Source: Cladorhizidae sp. MBARI D1340-BT2 (lineage: Eukaryota > Porifera > Demospongiae > Poecilosclerida > Cladorhizidae). Taken from it: a stretch of 64,000 bases of DNA. Below are positions 24,501-40,100 of this stretch, in pieces (within the stretch, counting starts at the first letter, position 1; every line of letters starts with the position of its first letter). A model generated the notes under the pieces. It had not been told where the DNA came from. It ran no database searches and saw only the letters and a program-made list of their open reading frames with translations. The translations under genes were made by a program, and so were the position numbers. The stretch spans positions 27,201,932 through 27,265,931 of the forward strand of contig JAQNBH010000002.1 in NCBI GenBank assembly GCA_028752905.1, in the 5' to 3' direction.

Positions 24501-27500
24501 CTCAAAATTTTGGCACGTACAAAAGACAGATAATTAGAAGAGCTATCCGGTGATATAAAAATTATCTTTTTTGGGTAAAGTGTAGCAAAGTTATGAGCTT
24601 CACGGCAAAAAAACAAGATTTTTTGGGGGAAAATGAGAAACATATAGACCAAATTAGGGCAAATATCAAGAACATGTTTAGCATCAAGTAAGAGTACAAT
24701 TCATAACTGCCCTAATTAACAAGACCAAAGTCCCAGATTTTGTCAACTGATAGAGAAGGCCCTTATCTGCAACATGTGAACAGATTATCAATAAATGTAG
24801 TGGTTTTTCACTGGCAGGCCACCGCTTTGGCAACTGGAAAACGCCAGGAAAAATTCCAAACCTTACCACTTCAAATCACCATAACTTGCTAATACTTAGA
24901 GTACTCAAAATTTTGGCACGTACAAAAGACAGATAATTAGAAGAGCTATCCGGTGATATAAAAATTATCTTTTTTGGGTAAAGTGTAGAAATGTTATGAG
25001 CTTCACGGCAAAAAAACAAGATTTTCGGGGGGAAAATGAGAAACATATAGACCCAATTAGGGCAAATATCAAGAACATGTTTAGCATCAAGTAAGAGTAC
25101 AATTCATAACTGCCCTAATTAACAAGACCAAAGTCCCAGATTTTGTCAACTGATAGAGAAGGCCCTTATCTGCAACATGTGAACAGATTATCAATAAATG
25201 TAGTGGTTTTTCACTGGCAGGCCACCGCTTTGGCAACTGGAAAACGCCAGGAAAAATCCCAAACCTTACCACTTCAAATCACCATAACTTGCTAATACTT
25301 AGAGTACTCAAAATTTTGGCACGTACAAAAGACAGATAATTAGAAGGGCTATCCGGTGATATAAAAATTATCTTTTTTGGGTAAAGTGTAGAAATGTTAT
25401 GAGCTTCACGGCAAAAAAACAAGATTTTCGGGGGGAAAATGAGAAACATATAGACCAAATTAGGGCAAATATCAAGAACATGTTTAGCATCAAGTAAGAG
25501 TACAATTCATAACTGCCCTAATTAACAAGACCAAAGTCCCAGATTTTGTCAACTGATAGAGAAGGCCCTTATCTGCAACATGTGAACAGATTATCAATAA
25601 ATGTAGTGGTTTTTCACTGGCAGGCCACCGCTTTGGCAACTGGAAAACGCCAGGAAAAATCCCAAACCTTACCACTTCAAATCACCATAACTTGCTAATA
25701 CTTAGAGTACTCAAAATTTTGGCACGTACAAAAGAGAGATAATTAGAAGAGCTATCCGATGATATAAAAATTATCTTTTTTGGGTAAAGTGTAGAAAAGT
25801 TATGAGCTTCACGGCAAAAAAACAAGATTTTCGGGGGGGAAATGAGAAACATATAGAACAAATTAGGGCAAATATCAAGAACATGTTTAGCATCAAGTAA
25901 GAGTACAATTCATAACTGCCCTAATTAACAAGACCAAAGTCCCAGATTTTGTCAACTGATAGAGAAGGCCCTTATCTGCAACATGTGAACAGATTATCAA
26001 TAAATGTAGTGGTTTTTCACTGGCAGGCCACCGCTTTGGCAACTGGAAAACGCCAGGAAAAATTCCAAACCTTACCACTTCAAATCACCATAACTTGCTA
26101 ATACTTAGAGTACTCAAAATTTTGGCACGTACAAAAGACAGATAATTAGAAGAGCTATCCGGTGATATAAAAATTATCTTTTTTGGGTAAAGTGTAGAAA
26201 AGTTATGAGCTTCACGGCAAAAAAACAAGATTTTCGGGGGGAAAATGAGAAACATATAGACCAAATTAGGGCAAATATCAAGAACATGTTTAGCATCAAG
26301 TAAGAGTACAATTCATAACTGCCCTAATTAACAAGACCAAAGTCCCAGATTTTGTCAACTGATAGAGAAGGCCCTTATCTGCAACATGTGAACAGATTAT
26401 CAATAAATGTAGTGGTTTTTCACTGGCAGGCCACCGCTTTGGCAACTGGAAAACGCCAGGAAAAATCCCAAACCTTACCACTTCAAATCACCATAACTTG
26501 CTAATACTTAGAGTACTCAAAATTTTGGCACGTACAAAAGACAGATAATTAGAAGAGCTGTCCGGTGATATAAAAATTATCTTTTTTGGGTAAAGTGTAG
26601 AAAAGTTATGAGCTTCACGGCAAAACAACAAGATTTTCGGGGGGAAAATGAGAAACATATAGACCAAATTAGGGCAAATATCAAGAACATGTTTAGCATC
26701 AAGTAAGAGTACAATTCATAACTGCCCTAATTAACAAGACCAAAGTCCCAGATTTTGTCAACTGATAGAGAAGGCCCTTATCTGCAACATGTGAACAGAT
26801 TATCAATAAATGTAGTGGTTTTTCACTGGCAGGCCACCGCTTTGGCAACTGGAAAACGCCAGGAAAAATCCCAAACCTTACCACTTCAAATCACCATAAC
26901 TTCCTAATACTTAGAGTACTCAAAATTTTGGCACGTACAAAAGACAGATAATTAGAAGAGCTATCCGATGATATAAAAATTATCTTTTTTGGGTAAAGTG
27001 TAGAAAAGTTATGAGCTTCACGGCAAAAAAACAAGATTTTCGGGGGGGAAATGAGAAACATATAGAACAAATTAGGGCAAATATCAAGAACATGTTTAGC
27101 ATCAAGTAAGAGTACAATTCATAACTGCCCTAATTAACAAGACCAAAGTCCCAGATTTTGTCAACTGATAGAGAAGGCCCTTATCTGCAACATGTGAACA
27201 GATTATCAATAAATGTAGTGGTTTTTCACTGGCAGGCCACCGCTTTGGCAACTGGAAAACGCCAGGAAAAATCACAAACCTTACCACTTCAAATCATCAT
27301 AACTTGCTAATACTTAGAGTACTCAAAATTTTGGCACGTACAAAAGACAGATAATTAGAAGGGCTATCCGGTGATATACAAATTATCTTTTTTGGGTAAA
27401 GTGTAGAAAAGTTATGAGCTTCACGGCAAAAAAACAAGATTTTCGGGGGGAAAATGAGAAACATATAGACCAAATTAGGGCAAATATCAAGAACATGTTT

Positions 27501-29108
27501 AGCATCAAGTAAGAGTACAATTCATAACTGCCCTAATTAACAAGACCAAAGTCCCAGATTTTGTCAACTGATAGAGAAGGCCCTTATCTGCAACATGTGA
27601 ACAGATTATCAATAAATGTAGTGGTTTTTCACTGGCAGGCCACCGCTTTGGCAACTGGAAAACGCCAGGAAAAATCCCAAACCTTACCACTTCAAATCAC
27701 CATAACTTGCTAATACTTAGAGTACTCAAAATTTTGGCACGTACAAAAGACAGATAATTAGAAGAGCTATCCGGTGATATAAAAATTATCTTTTTTGGGT
27801 AAAGTGTAGAAAAGTTATGAGCTTCACGGCAAAAAAACAAGATTTTCGGGGGGAAAATGAGAAACATATAGACCAAATTAGGGCAAATATCAAGAACATG
27901 TTTAGCATCAAGTAAGAGTACAATTCATAACTGCCCTAATTAACAAGACCAAAGTCCCAGATTTTGTCAACTGATAGAGAAGGCCCTTATCTGCAACATG
28001 TGAACAGATTATCAATAAATGTAGTGGTTTTTCACTGGCAGGCCACCGCTTTGGCAACTGGAAAACGCCAGGAAAAATCCCAAACCTTACCACTTCAAAT
28101 CACCATAACTTGCTAATACTTAGAGTACTCAACATTTTGGCACGTACAAAAGACAGATAATTAGAAGAGCTATCCAGTGATATAAAAATTATCTTTTTTG
28201 GGTAAAGTGTAGAAAAGTTATGAGCTTCACGGCAAAAGAACAAGATTTTCGGGGGGAAAATGAGAAACATATAGACCAAATTAGGGCAAATATCAAGAAC
28301 ATGTTTAGCATCAAGTAAGAGTACAATTCATAACTGCCCTAATTAACAAGACCAAAGTCCCAGATTTTGTCAACTGATAGAGAAGGCCCTTATCTGCAAC
28401 ATGTGAACAGATTATCAATAAATGTAGTGGTTTTTCACTGGCAGGCCACCGCTTTGGCAACTTGAAAACGCCAGGAAAAATCCCAAACCTTACCACTTCA
28501 AATCACCATAACTTGCTAATACTTAGAGTACTCAAAATTTTGGCACGTACAAAAGACAGATAATTAGAAGAGCTATATATCCGGTGATATAAAAATTATC
28601 TTTTTTGGGTAAAGTGTAGAAAAGTTATGAGCTTCACGGCAAAAAAACAAGATTTTCGGGGGGAAAATGAGAAACATATAGACCAAATTAGGGCAAATAT
28701 CAAGAACATGTTTAGCATCAAGTAAGAGTACAATTCATAACTGCCCTAATTAACAAGACCAAAGTCCCAGATTTTGTCAACTGATAGAGAAGGCCCTTAT
28801 CTGCAACATGTGAACAGATTATCAATAAATGTAGTGGTTTTTCACTGGCAGGCCACCGCTTTGGCAACTGGAAAACGCCAGGAAAAATCCCAAACCTTAC
28901 CACTTCAAATCACCATAACTTGCTAATACTTAGAGTACTCAAAATTTTGGCACGTACAAAAGACAGATAATTAGAAGGGCTATCCGGTGATATAAAAATT
29001 ATCTTTTTTGGGTAAAGTGTAGAAATGTTATGAGCTTCACGGCAAAAAAACAAGATTTTCGGGGGGAAAATGAGAAACATATAGACCCAATTAGGGCAAA
29101 TATCAAGA

Positions 29109-30317
29109 ACATGTTTAGCATCAAGTAAGAGTACAATTCATAACTGCCCTAATTAACAAGACCAAAGTCCCAGATTTTGTCAACTGATAGAGAAGGCCCT
29201 TATCTGCAACATGTGAACAGATTATCAATAAATGTAGTGGTTTTTCACTGGCAGGCCACCGCTTTGGCAACTGGAAAACGCCAGGAAAAATCCCAAACCT
29301 TACCACTTCAAATCACCATAACTTGCTAATACTTAGAGTACTCAAAATTTTGGCACGTACAAAAGACAGATAATTAGAAGAGCTATCCAGTGATATAAAA
29401 ATTATCTTTTTTGGATAAAGTGTAGAAAAGTTATGAGCTTCACGGCAAAACAACAAGATTTTCGGGGGGAAAATGAGAAACATATAGACCAAATTAGGGC
29501 AAATATCAAGAACATGTTTAGCATCAAGTAAGAGTACAATTCATAACTGCCCTAATTAACAAGACCAAAGTCCCAGATTTTGTCAACTGATAGAGAAGGC
29601 CCTTATCTGCAACATGTGAACAGATTATCAATAAATGTAGTGGTTTTTCACTGGCAGGCCACCGCTTTGGCAACTGGAAAACGCCAGGAAAAATCCCAAA
29701 CCTTACCACTTCAAATCACCATAACTTCCTAATACTTAGAGTACTCAAAATTTTGGCACGTACAAAAGACAGATAATTAGAAGAGCTATCCGGTGATATA
29801 AAAATTATCTTTTTTGGGTAAAGTGTAGAAAAGTTATGAGCTTCACGGCAAAAAAACAAGATTTTCGGGGGGAAAATGAGAAACATATAGAACAAATTAG
29901 GGCAAATATCAAGAACATGTTTAGCATCAAGTAAGAGTACAATTCATAACTGCCCTAATTAACAAGACCAAAGTCCCAGATTTTGTCAACTGATAGAGAA
30001 GGCCCTTATCTGCAACATGTGAACAGATTATCAATAAATGTAGTGGTTTTTCACTGGCAGGCCACCGCTTTGGCAACTGGAAAACGCCAGGAAAAATCAC
30101 AAACCTTACCACTTCAAATCATCATAACTTGCTAATACTTAGAGTACTCAAAATTTTGGCACGTACAAAAGACAGATAATTAGAAGGGCTATCCGGTGAT
30201 ATACAAATTATCTTTTTTGGGTAAAGTGTAGAAAAGTTATGAGCTTCACGGCAAAAAAACAAGATTTTCGGGGGGAAAATGAGAAACATATAGACCAAAT
30301 TAGGGCAAATATCAAGA
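29109..30317 (+). repeat. Three-monomer module X1-X2-X3, first copy
   Basis: X1 has TTTGGATAAAG with CAAAACAACAAG. X2 has ACTTCCTAATAC and AGAACAAATT. X3 has ATCACAAACC, ATCATCATAAC and GATATACAAATTATC. The same triplet recurs starting at 30721, 35146 and 37967, and in the displaced copy at about 54107 and 56895, so it is a mobile unit of array turnover by recombination. In later copies X2 also has CAAAACACAG. An X3 monomer with GATATACAAATT is already present near 27375. Confidence 0.75.
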
Positions 30318-31123
30318 ACATGTTTAGCATCAAGTAAGAGTACAATTCATAACTGCCCTAATTAACAAGACCAAAGTCCCAGATTTTGTCAACTGATAGA
30401 GAAGGCCCTTATCTGCAACATGTGAACAGATTATCAATAAATGTAGTGGTTTTTCACTGGCAGGCCACCGCTTTGGCAACTGGAAAACGCCAGGAAAAAT
30501 CCCAAACCTTACCACTTCAAATCACCATAACTTGCTAATACTTAGAGTACTCAAAATTTTGGCACGTACAAAAGACAGATAATTAGAAGGGCTATCCGGT
30601 GATATAAAAATTATCTTTTTTGGGTAAAGTGTAGAAATGTTATGAGCTTCACGGCAAAAAAACAAGATTTTCGGGGGGAAAATGAGAAACATATAGACCC
30701 AATTAGGGCAAATATCAAGAACATGTTTAGCATCAAGTAAGAGTACAATTCATAACTGCCCTAATTAACAAGACCAAAGTCCCAGATTTTGTCAACTGAT
30801 AGAGAAGGCCCTTATCTGCAACATGTGAACAGATTATCAATAAATGTAGTGGTTTTTCACTGGCAGGCCACCGCTTTGGCAACTGGAAAACGCCAGGAAA
30901 AATCCCAAACCTTACCACTTCAAATCACCATAACTTGCTAATACTTAGAGTACTCAAAATTTTGGCACGTACAAAAGACAGATAATTAGAAGAGCTATCC
31001 GGTGATATAAAAATTATCTTTTTTGGATAAAGTGTAGAAAAGTTATGAGCTTCACGGCAAAACAACAAGATTTTCGGGGGGAAAATGAGAAACATATAGA
31101 CCAAATTAGGGCAAATATCAAGA

Positions 31124-34100
31124 ACATGTTTAGCATCAAGTAAGAGTACAATTCATAACTGCCCTAATTAACAAGACCAAAGTCCCAGATTTTGTCAACT
31201 GATAGAGAAGGCCCTTATCTGCAACATGTGAACAGATTATCAATAAATGTAGTGGTTTTTCACTGGCAGGCCACCGCTTTGGCAACTGGAAAACGCCAGG
31301 AAAAATCCCAAACCTTACCACTTCAAATCACCATAACTTCCTAATACTTAGAGTACTCAAAATTTTGGCACGTACAAAACACAGATAATTAGAAGAGCTA
31401 TCCGGTGATATAAAAATTATCTTTTTTGGGTAAAGTGTAGAAAAGTTATGAGCTTCACGGCAAAAAAACAAGATTTTCGGGGGGAAAATGAGAAACATAT
31501 AGAACAAATTAGGGCAAATATCAAGAACATGTTTAGCATCAAGTAAGAGTACAATTCATAACTGCCCTAATTAACAAGACCAAAGTCCCAGATTTTGTCA
31601 ACTGATAGAGAAGGCCCTTATCTGCAACATGTGAACAGATTATCAATAAATGTAGTGGTTTTTCACTGGCAGGCCACCGCTTTGGCAACTGGAAAACGCC
31701 AGGAAAAATCACAAACCTTACCACTTCAAATCATCATAACTTGCTAATACTTAGAGTACTCAAAATTTTGGCACGTACAAAAGACAGATAATTAGAAGGG
31801 CTATCCGGTGATATACAAATTATCTTTTTTGGGTAAAGTGTAGAAAAGTTATGAGCTTCACGGCAAAAAAACAAGATTTTCGGGGGGAAAATGAGAAACA
31901 TATAGACCAAATTAGGGCAAATATCAAGAACATGTTTAGCATCAAGTAAGAGTACAATTCATAACTGCCCTAATTAACAAGACCAAAGTCCCAGATTTTG
32001 TCAACTGATAGAGAAGGCCCTTATCTGCAACATGTGAACAGATTATCAATAAATGTAGTGGTTTTTCACTGGCAGGCCACCGCTTTGGCAACTGGAAAAC
32101 GCCAGGAAAAATCCCAAACCTTACCACTTCAAATCACCATAACTTGCTAATACTTAGAGTACTCAAAATTTTGGCACGTACAAAAGACAGATAATTAGAA
32201 GAGCTATCCGGTGATATAAAAATTATCTTTTTTGGGTAAAGTGTAGAAAAGTTATGAGCTTCACGGCAAAAAAACAAGATTTTCGGGGGGAAAATGAGAA
32301 ACATATAGACCAAATTAGGGCAAATATCAAGAACATGTTTAGCATCAAGTAAGAGTACAATTCATAACTGCCCTAATTAACAAGACCAAAGTCCCAGATT
32401 TTGTCAACTGATAGAGAAGGCCCTTATCTGCAACATGTGAACAGATTATCAATAAATGTAGTGGTTTTTCACTGGCAGGCCACCGCTTTGGCAACTGGAA
32501 AACGCCAGGAAAAATCCCAAACCTTACCACTTCAAATCACCATAACTTGCTAATAATTAGAGTACTCAAAATTTTGGCACGTACAAAAGACAGATAATTA
32601 GAAGGGCTATCCGATGATATAAAAATTATCTTTTTGGGGTAAAGTGTAGAAAAGTTATGAGCTTCACGGCAAAAAAACAAGATTTTCGGGGGGAAAATGA
32701 GAAACATATAGACCAAATTAGGGCAAATATCAAGAACATGTTTAGCATCAAGTAAGATTACAATTCATAACTGCCCTAATTAACAAGACCAAAGTCCCAG
32801 ATTTTGTCAACTGATAGAGAAGGCCCTTATCTGCAACATGTGAACAGATTATCAATAAATGTAGTGGTTTTTCACTGGCAGGCCACCGCTTTGGCAACTG
32901 GAAAACGCCAGGAAAAATCCCAAACCTTACCACTTCAAATCACCATAACTTGCTAATACTTAGAGTATTCAAAATTTTGGCACGTACAAAAGACAGATAA
33001 TTAGAAGGGCTATCCGGTGATATAAAAATTATCTTTTTTGGGTAAAGTGTAGAAAAGTTATGAGCTTCACGGCAAAAAAACAAGATTTTCGGGGGGAAAA
33101 TGAGAAACATATAGACCAAATTAGGGCAAATATCAAGAACATGTTTAGCATCAAGTAAGAGTACAATTCATAACTGCCCTAATTAACAAGACCAAAGTCC
33201 CAGATTTTGTCAACTGATAGAGAAGGCCCTTATCTGCAACATGTGAACAGATTATCAATAAATGTAGTGGTTTTTCACTGGCAGGCCACCGCTTTGGCAA
33301 CTGGAAAACGCCAGGAAAAATCCCAAACCTTACCACTTCAAATCACCATAACTTGCTAATACTACTCAAAATTGGCACGTACAAAAGACAGATAATTAGA
33401 AGAGCTATCCGGTGATATAAAAATTATCTTTTTTGGGTAAAGTGTAGAAAAGTTATGAGCTTCACGGCAAAAAAACAAGATTTTCGGGGGGGAAATGAGA
33501 AACATATAGACCAAATTAGGGCAAATATCAAGAACATGTTTAGCATCAAGTAAGAGTACAATTCATAACTGCCCTAATTAACAAGACCAAAGTCCCAGAT
33601 TTTGTCAACTGATAGAGAAGGCCCTTATCTGCAACATGTGAACAGATTATCAATAAATGTAGTGGTTTTTCACTGGCAGGCCACCGCTTTGGCAACTGGA
33701 AAACGCCAGGAAAAATCCCAAACCTTACCACTTCAAATCACCATAACTTGCTAATACTTAGAGTACTCAAACTTTTGGCACGTACAAAAGACAGATAATT
33801 AGAAGAGCTATCCGGTGATATAAAAATTATCTTTTTTGGGTAAAGTGTAGAAAAGTTATGAGCTTCACGGCAAAAAAACAAGATTTTCGGGGGGGAAATG
33901 AGAAACATATAGACCAAATTAGGGCAAATATCAAGAACATGTTTAGCATCAAGTAAGAGTACAATTCATAACTGCCCTAATTAACAAGACCAAAGTCCCA
34001 GATTTTGTCAACTGATAGAGAAGGCCCTTATCTGCAACATGTGAACAGATTATCAATAAATGTAGTGGTTTTTCACTGGCAGGCCACCGCTTTGGCAACT

Positions 34101-37100
34101 GGAAAACGCCAGGAAAAATCCCAAACCTTACCACTTCAAATCACCATAACTTGCTAATACTTAGAGTACTCAAAATTTTGGCACGTACAAAAGACAGATA
34201 ATTAGAAGGGCTATCCGGTGATATAAAAATTATCTTTTTTGGGTAAAGTGTAGAAATGTTATGAGCTTCACGGCAAAAAAACAAGATTTTCGGGGGGAAA
34301 ATGAGAAACATATAGACCCAATTAGGGCAAATATCAAGAACATGTTTAGCATCAAGTAAGAGTACAATTCATAACTGCCCTAATTAACAAGACCAAAGTC
34401 CCAGATTTTGTCAACTGATAGAGAAGGCCCTTATCTGCAACATGTGAACAGATTATCAATAAATGTAGTGGTTTTTCACTGGCAGGCCACCGCTTTGGCA
34501 ACTGGAAAACGCCAGGAAAAATCCCAAACCTTACCACTTCAAATCACCATAACTTGCTAATACTTAGAGTACTCAAAATTTTGGCACGTACAAAAGACAG
34601 ATAATTAGAAGAGCTATCCGGTGATATAAAAATTATCTTTTTTGGGTAAAGTGTAGAAAAGTTATGAGCTTCACGGCAAAAAAACAAGATTTTCGGGGGG
34701 AAAATGAGAAACATATAGACCAAATTAGGGCAAATATCAAGAACATGTTTAGCATCAAGTAAGAGTACAATTCATAACTGCCCTAATTAACAAGACCAAA
34801 GTCCCAGATTTTGTCAACTGATAGAGAAGGCCCTTATCTGCAACATGTGAACAGATTATCAATAAATGTAGTGGTTTTTCACTGGCAGGCCACCGCTTTG
34901 GCAACTGGAAAACGCCAGGAAAAATCCCAAACCTTACCACTTCAAATCACCATAACTTGCTAATACTTAGAGTACTCAAAATTTTGGCACGTACAAAAGA
35001 CAGATAATTAGAAGGGCTATCCGGTGATATAAAAATTATCTTTTTTGGGTAAAGTGTAGAAATGTTATGAGCTTCACGGCAAAAAAACAAGATTTTCGGG
35101 GGGGAAATGAGAAACATATAGACCCAATTAGGGCAAATATCAAGAACATGTTTAGCATCAAGTAAGAGTACAATTCATAACTGCCCTAATTAACAAGACC
35201 AAAGTCCCAGATTTTGTCAACTGATAGAGAAGGCCCTTATCTGCAACATGTGAACAGATTATCAATAAATGTAGTGGTTTTTCACTGGCAGGCCACCGCT
35301 TTGGCAACTGGAAAACGCCAGGAAAAATCCCAAACCTTACCACTTCAAATCACCATAACTTGCTAATACTTAGAGTACTCAAAATTTTGGCACGTACAAA
35401 AGACAGATAATTAGAAGAGCTATCCGGTGATATAAAAATTATCTTTTTTGGATAAAGTGTAGAAAAGTTATGAGCTTCACGGCAAAACAACAAGATTTTC
35501 GGGGGGAAAATGAGAAACATATAGACCAAATTAGGGCAAATATCAAGAACATGTTTAGCATCAAGTAAGAGTACAATTCATAACTGCCCTAATTAACAAG
35601 ACCAAAGTCCCAGATTTTGTCAACTGATAGAGAAGGCCCTTATCTGCAACATGTGAACAGATTATCAATAAATGTAGTGGTTTTTCACTGGCAGGCCACC
35701 GCTTTGGCAACTGGAAAACGCCAGGAAAAATCCCAAACCTTACCACTTCAAATCACCATAACTTCCTAATACTTAGAGTACTCAAAATTTTGGCACGTAC
35801 AAAACACAGATAATTAGAAGAGCTATCCGGTGATATAAAAATTATCTTTTTTGGGTAAAGTGTAGAAAAGTTATGAGCTTCACGGCAAAAAAACAAGATT
35901 TTCGGGGGGAAAATGAGAAACATATAGAACAAATTAGGGCAAATATCAAGAACATGTTTAGCATCAAGTAAGAGTACAATTCATAACTGCCCTAATTAAC
36001 AAGACCAAAGTCCCAGATTTTGTCAACTGATAGAGAAGGCCCTTATCTGCAACATGTGAACAGATTATCAATAAATGTAGTGGTTTTTCACTGGCAGGCC
36101 ACCGCTTTGGCAACTGGAAAACGCCAGGAAAAATCACAAACCTTACCACTTCAAATCATCATAACTTGCTAATACTTAGAGTACTCAAAATTTTGGCACG
36201 TACAAAAGACAGATAATTAGAAGGGCTATCCGGTGATATACAAATTATCTTTTTTGGGTAAAGTGTAGAAAAGTTATGAGCTTCACGGCAAAAAAACAAG
36301 ATTTTCGGGGGGAAAATGAGAAACATATAGACCAAATTAGGGCAAATATCAAGAACATGTTTAGCATCAAGTAAGAGTACAATTCATAACTGCCCTAATT
36401 AACAAGACCAAAGTCCCAGATTTTGTCAACTGATAGAGAAGGCCCTTATCTGCAACATGTGAACAGATTATCAATAAATGTAGTGGTTTTTCACTGGCAG
36501 GCCACCGCTTTGGCAACTGGAAAACGCCAGGAAAAATCCCAAACCTTACCACTTCAAATCACCATAACTTGCTAATACTTAGAGTACTCAAAATTTTGGC
36601 ACGTACAAAAGACAGATAATTAGAAGAGCTATCCGGTGATATAAAAATTATCTTTTTTGGGTAAAGTGTAGAAAAGTTATGAGCTTCACGGCAAAAAAAC
36701 AAGATTTTCGGGGGGAAAATGAGAAACATATAGACCAAATTAGGGCAAATATCAAGAACATGTTTAGCATCAAGTAAGAGTACAATTCATAACTGCCCTA
36801 ATTAACAAGACCAAAGTCCCAGATTTTGTCAACTGATAGAGAAGGCCCTTATCTGCAACATGTGAACAGATTATCAATAAATGTAGTGGTTTTTCACTGG
36901 CAGGCCACCGCTTTGGCAACTGGAAAACGCCAGGAAAAATCCCAAACCTTACCACTTCAAATCACCATAACTTGCTAATAATTAGAGTACTCAAAATTTT
37001 GGCACGTACAAAAGACAGATAATTAGAAGGGCTATCCGATGATATAAAAATTATCTTTTTGGGGTAAAGTGTAGAAAAGTTATGAGCTTCACGGCAAAAA

Positions 37101-40100
37101 AACAAGATTTTCGGGGGGAAAATGAGAAACATATAGACCAAATTAGGGCAAATATCAAGAACATGTTTAGCATCAAGTAAGATTACAATTCATAACTGCC
37201 CTAATTAACAAGACCAAAGTCCCAGATTTTGTCAACTGATAGAGAAGGCCCTTATCTGCAACATGTGAACAGATTATCAATAAATGTAGTGGTTTTTCAC
37301 TGGCAGGCCACCGCTTTGGCAACTGGAAAACGCCAGGAAAAATCCCAAACCTTACCACTTCAAATCACCATAACTTGCTAATACTTAGAGTATTCAAAAT
37401 TTTGGCACGTACAAAAGACAGATAATTAGAAGAGCTATCCGGTGATATAAAAATTATCTTTTTTGGGTAAAGTGTAGAAAAGTTATGAGCTTCACGGCAA
37501 AAAAACAAGATTTTCGGGGGGAAAATGAGAAACATATAGACCAAATTAGGGCAAATATCAAGAACATGTTTAGCATCAAGTAAGATTACAATTCATAACT
37601 GCCCTAATTAACAAGACCAAAGTCCCAGATTTTGTCAACTGATAGAGAAGGCCCTTATCTGCAACATGTGAACAGATTATCAATAAATGTAGTGGTTTTT
37701 CACTGGCAGGCCACCGCTTTGGCAACTTGAAAACGCCAGGAAAAATCCCAAACCTTACCACTTCAAATCACCATAACTTGCTAATACTTAGAGTACTCAA
37801 AATTTTGGCACGTACAAAAGACAGATAATTAGAAGAGCTATCCGGTGATATAAAAATTATCTTTTTTGGGTAAAGTGTAGAAAAGTTATGAGCTTCACGG
37901 CAAAAAAACAAGATTTTCGGGGGGAAAATGAGAAACATATAGACCAAATTAGGGCAAATATCAAGAACATGTTTAGCATCAAGTAAGAGTACAATTCATA
38001 ACTGCCCTAATTAACAAGACCAAAGTCCCAGATTTTGTCAACTGATAGAGAAGGCCCTTATCTGCAACATGTGAACAGATTATCAATAAATGTAGTGGTT
38101 TTTCACTGGCAGGCCACCGCTTTGGCAACTGGAAAACGCCAGGAAAAATCCCAAACCTTACCACTTCAAATCACCATAACTTGCTAATACTTAGAGTACT
38201 CAAAATTTTGGCACGTACAAAAGACAGATAATTAGAAGAGCTATCCGGTGATATAAAAATTATCTTTTTTGGATAAAGTGTAGAAAAGTTATGAGCTTCA
38301 CGGCAAAACAACAAGATTTTCGGGGGGAAAATGAGAAACATATAGACCAAATTAGGGCAAATATCAAGAACATGTTTAGCATCAAGTAAGAGTACAATTC
38401 ATAACTGCCCTAATTAACAAGACCAAAGTCCCAGATTTTGTCAACTGATAGAGAAGGCCCTTATCTGCAACATGTGAACAGATTATCAATAAATGTAGTG
38501 GTTTTTCACTGGCAGGCCACCGCTTTGGCAACTGGAAAACGCCAGGAAAAATCCCAAACCTTACCACTTCAAATCACCATAACTTCCTAATACTTAGAGT
38601 ACTCAAAATTTTGGCACGTACAAAACACAGATAATTAGAAGAGCTATCCGGTGATATAAAAATTATCTTTTTTGGGTAAAGTGTAGAAAAGTTATGAGCT
38701 TCACGGCAAAAAAACAAGATTTTCGGGGGGAAAATGAGAAACATATAGAACAAATTAGGGCAAATATCAAGAACATGTTTAGCATCAAGTAAGAGTACAA
38801 TTCATAACTGCCCTAATTAACAAGACCAAAGTCCCAGATTTTGTCAACTGATAGAGAAGGCCCTTATCTGCAACATGTGAACAGATTATCAATAAATGTA
38901 GTGGTTTTTCACTGGCAGGCCACCGCTTTGGCAACTGGAAAACGCCAGGAAAAATCACAAACCTTACCACTTCAAATCATCATAACTTGCTAATACTTAG
39001 AGTACTCAAAATTTTGGCACGTACAAAAGACAGATAATTAGAAGGGCTATCCGGTGATATACAAATTATCTTTTTTGGGTAAAGTGTAGAAAAGTTATGA
39101 GCTTCACGGCAAAAAAACAAGATTTTCGGGGGGAAAATGAGAAACATATAGACCAAATTAGGGCAAATATCAAGAACATGTTTAGCATCAAGTAAGAGTA
39201 CAATTCATAACTGCCCTAATTAACAAGACCAAAGTCCCAGATTTTGTCAACTGATAGAGAAGGCCCTTATCTGCAACATGTGAACAGATTATCAATAAAT
39301 GTAGTGGTTTTTCACTGGCAGGCCACCGCTTTGGCAACTGGAAAACGCCAGGAAAAATCCCAAACCTTACCACTTCAAATCACCATAACTTGCTAATACT
39401 TAGAGTACTCAAAATTTTGGCACGTACAAAAGACAGATAATTAGAAGAGCTATCCGGTGATATAAAAATTATCTTTTTTGGGTAAAGTGTAGAAAAGTTA
39501 TGAGCTTCACGGCAAAAAAACAAGATTTTCGGGGGGAAAATGAGAAACATATAGACCAAATTAGGGCAAATATCAAGAACATGTTTAGCATCAAGTAAGA
39601 GTACAATTCATAACTGCCCTAATTAACAAGACCAAAGTCCCAGATTTTGTCAACTGATAGAGAAGGCCCTTATCTGCAACATGTGAACAGATTATCAATA
39701 AATGTAGTGGTTTTTCACTGGTAGGCCACCGCTTTGGCAACTGGAAAACGCCAGGAAAAATCCCAAACCTTACCACTTCAAATCACCATAACTTGCTAAT
39801 ACTTAGAGTACTCAACATTTTGGCACGTACAAAAGACAGATAATTAGAAGAGCTATCCAGTGATATAAAAATTATCTTTTTTGGGTAAAGTGTAGAAAAG
39901 TTATGAGCTTCACGGCAAAAAAACAAGATTTTCGGGGGGAAAATGAGAAACATATAGACCAAATTAGGGCAAATATCAAGAACATGTTTAGCATCAAGTA
40001 AGAGTACAATTCATAACTGCCCTAATTAACAAGACCAAAGTCCCAGATTTTGTCAACTGATAGAGAAGGCCCTTATCTGCAACATGTGAACAGATTATCA

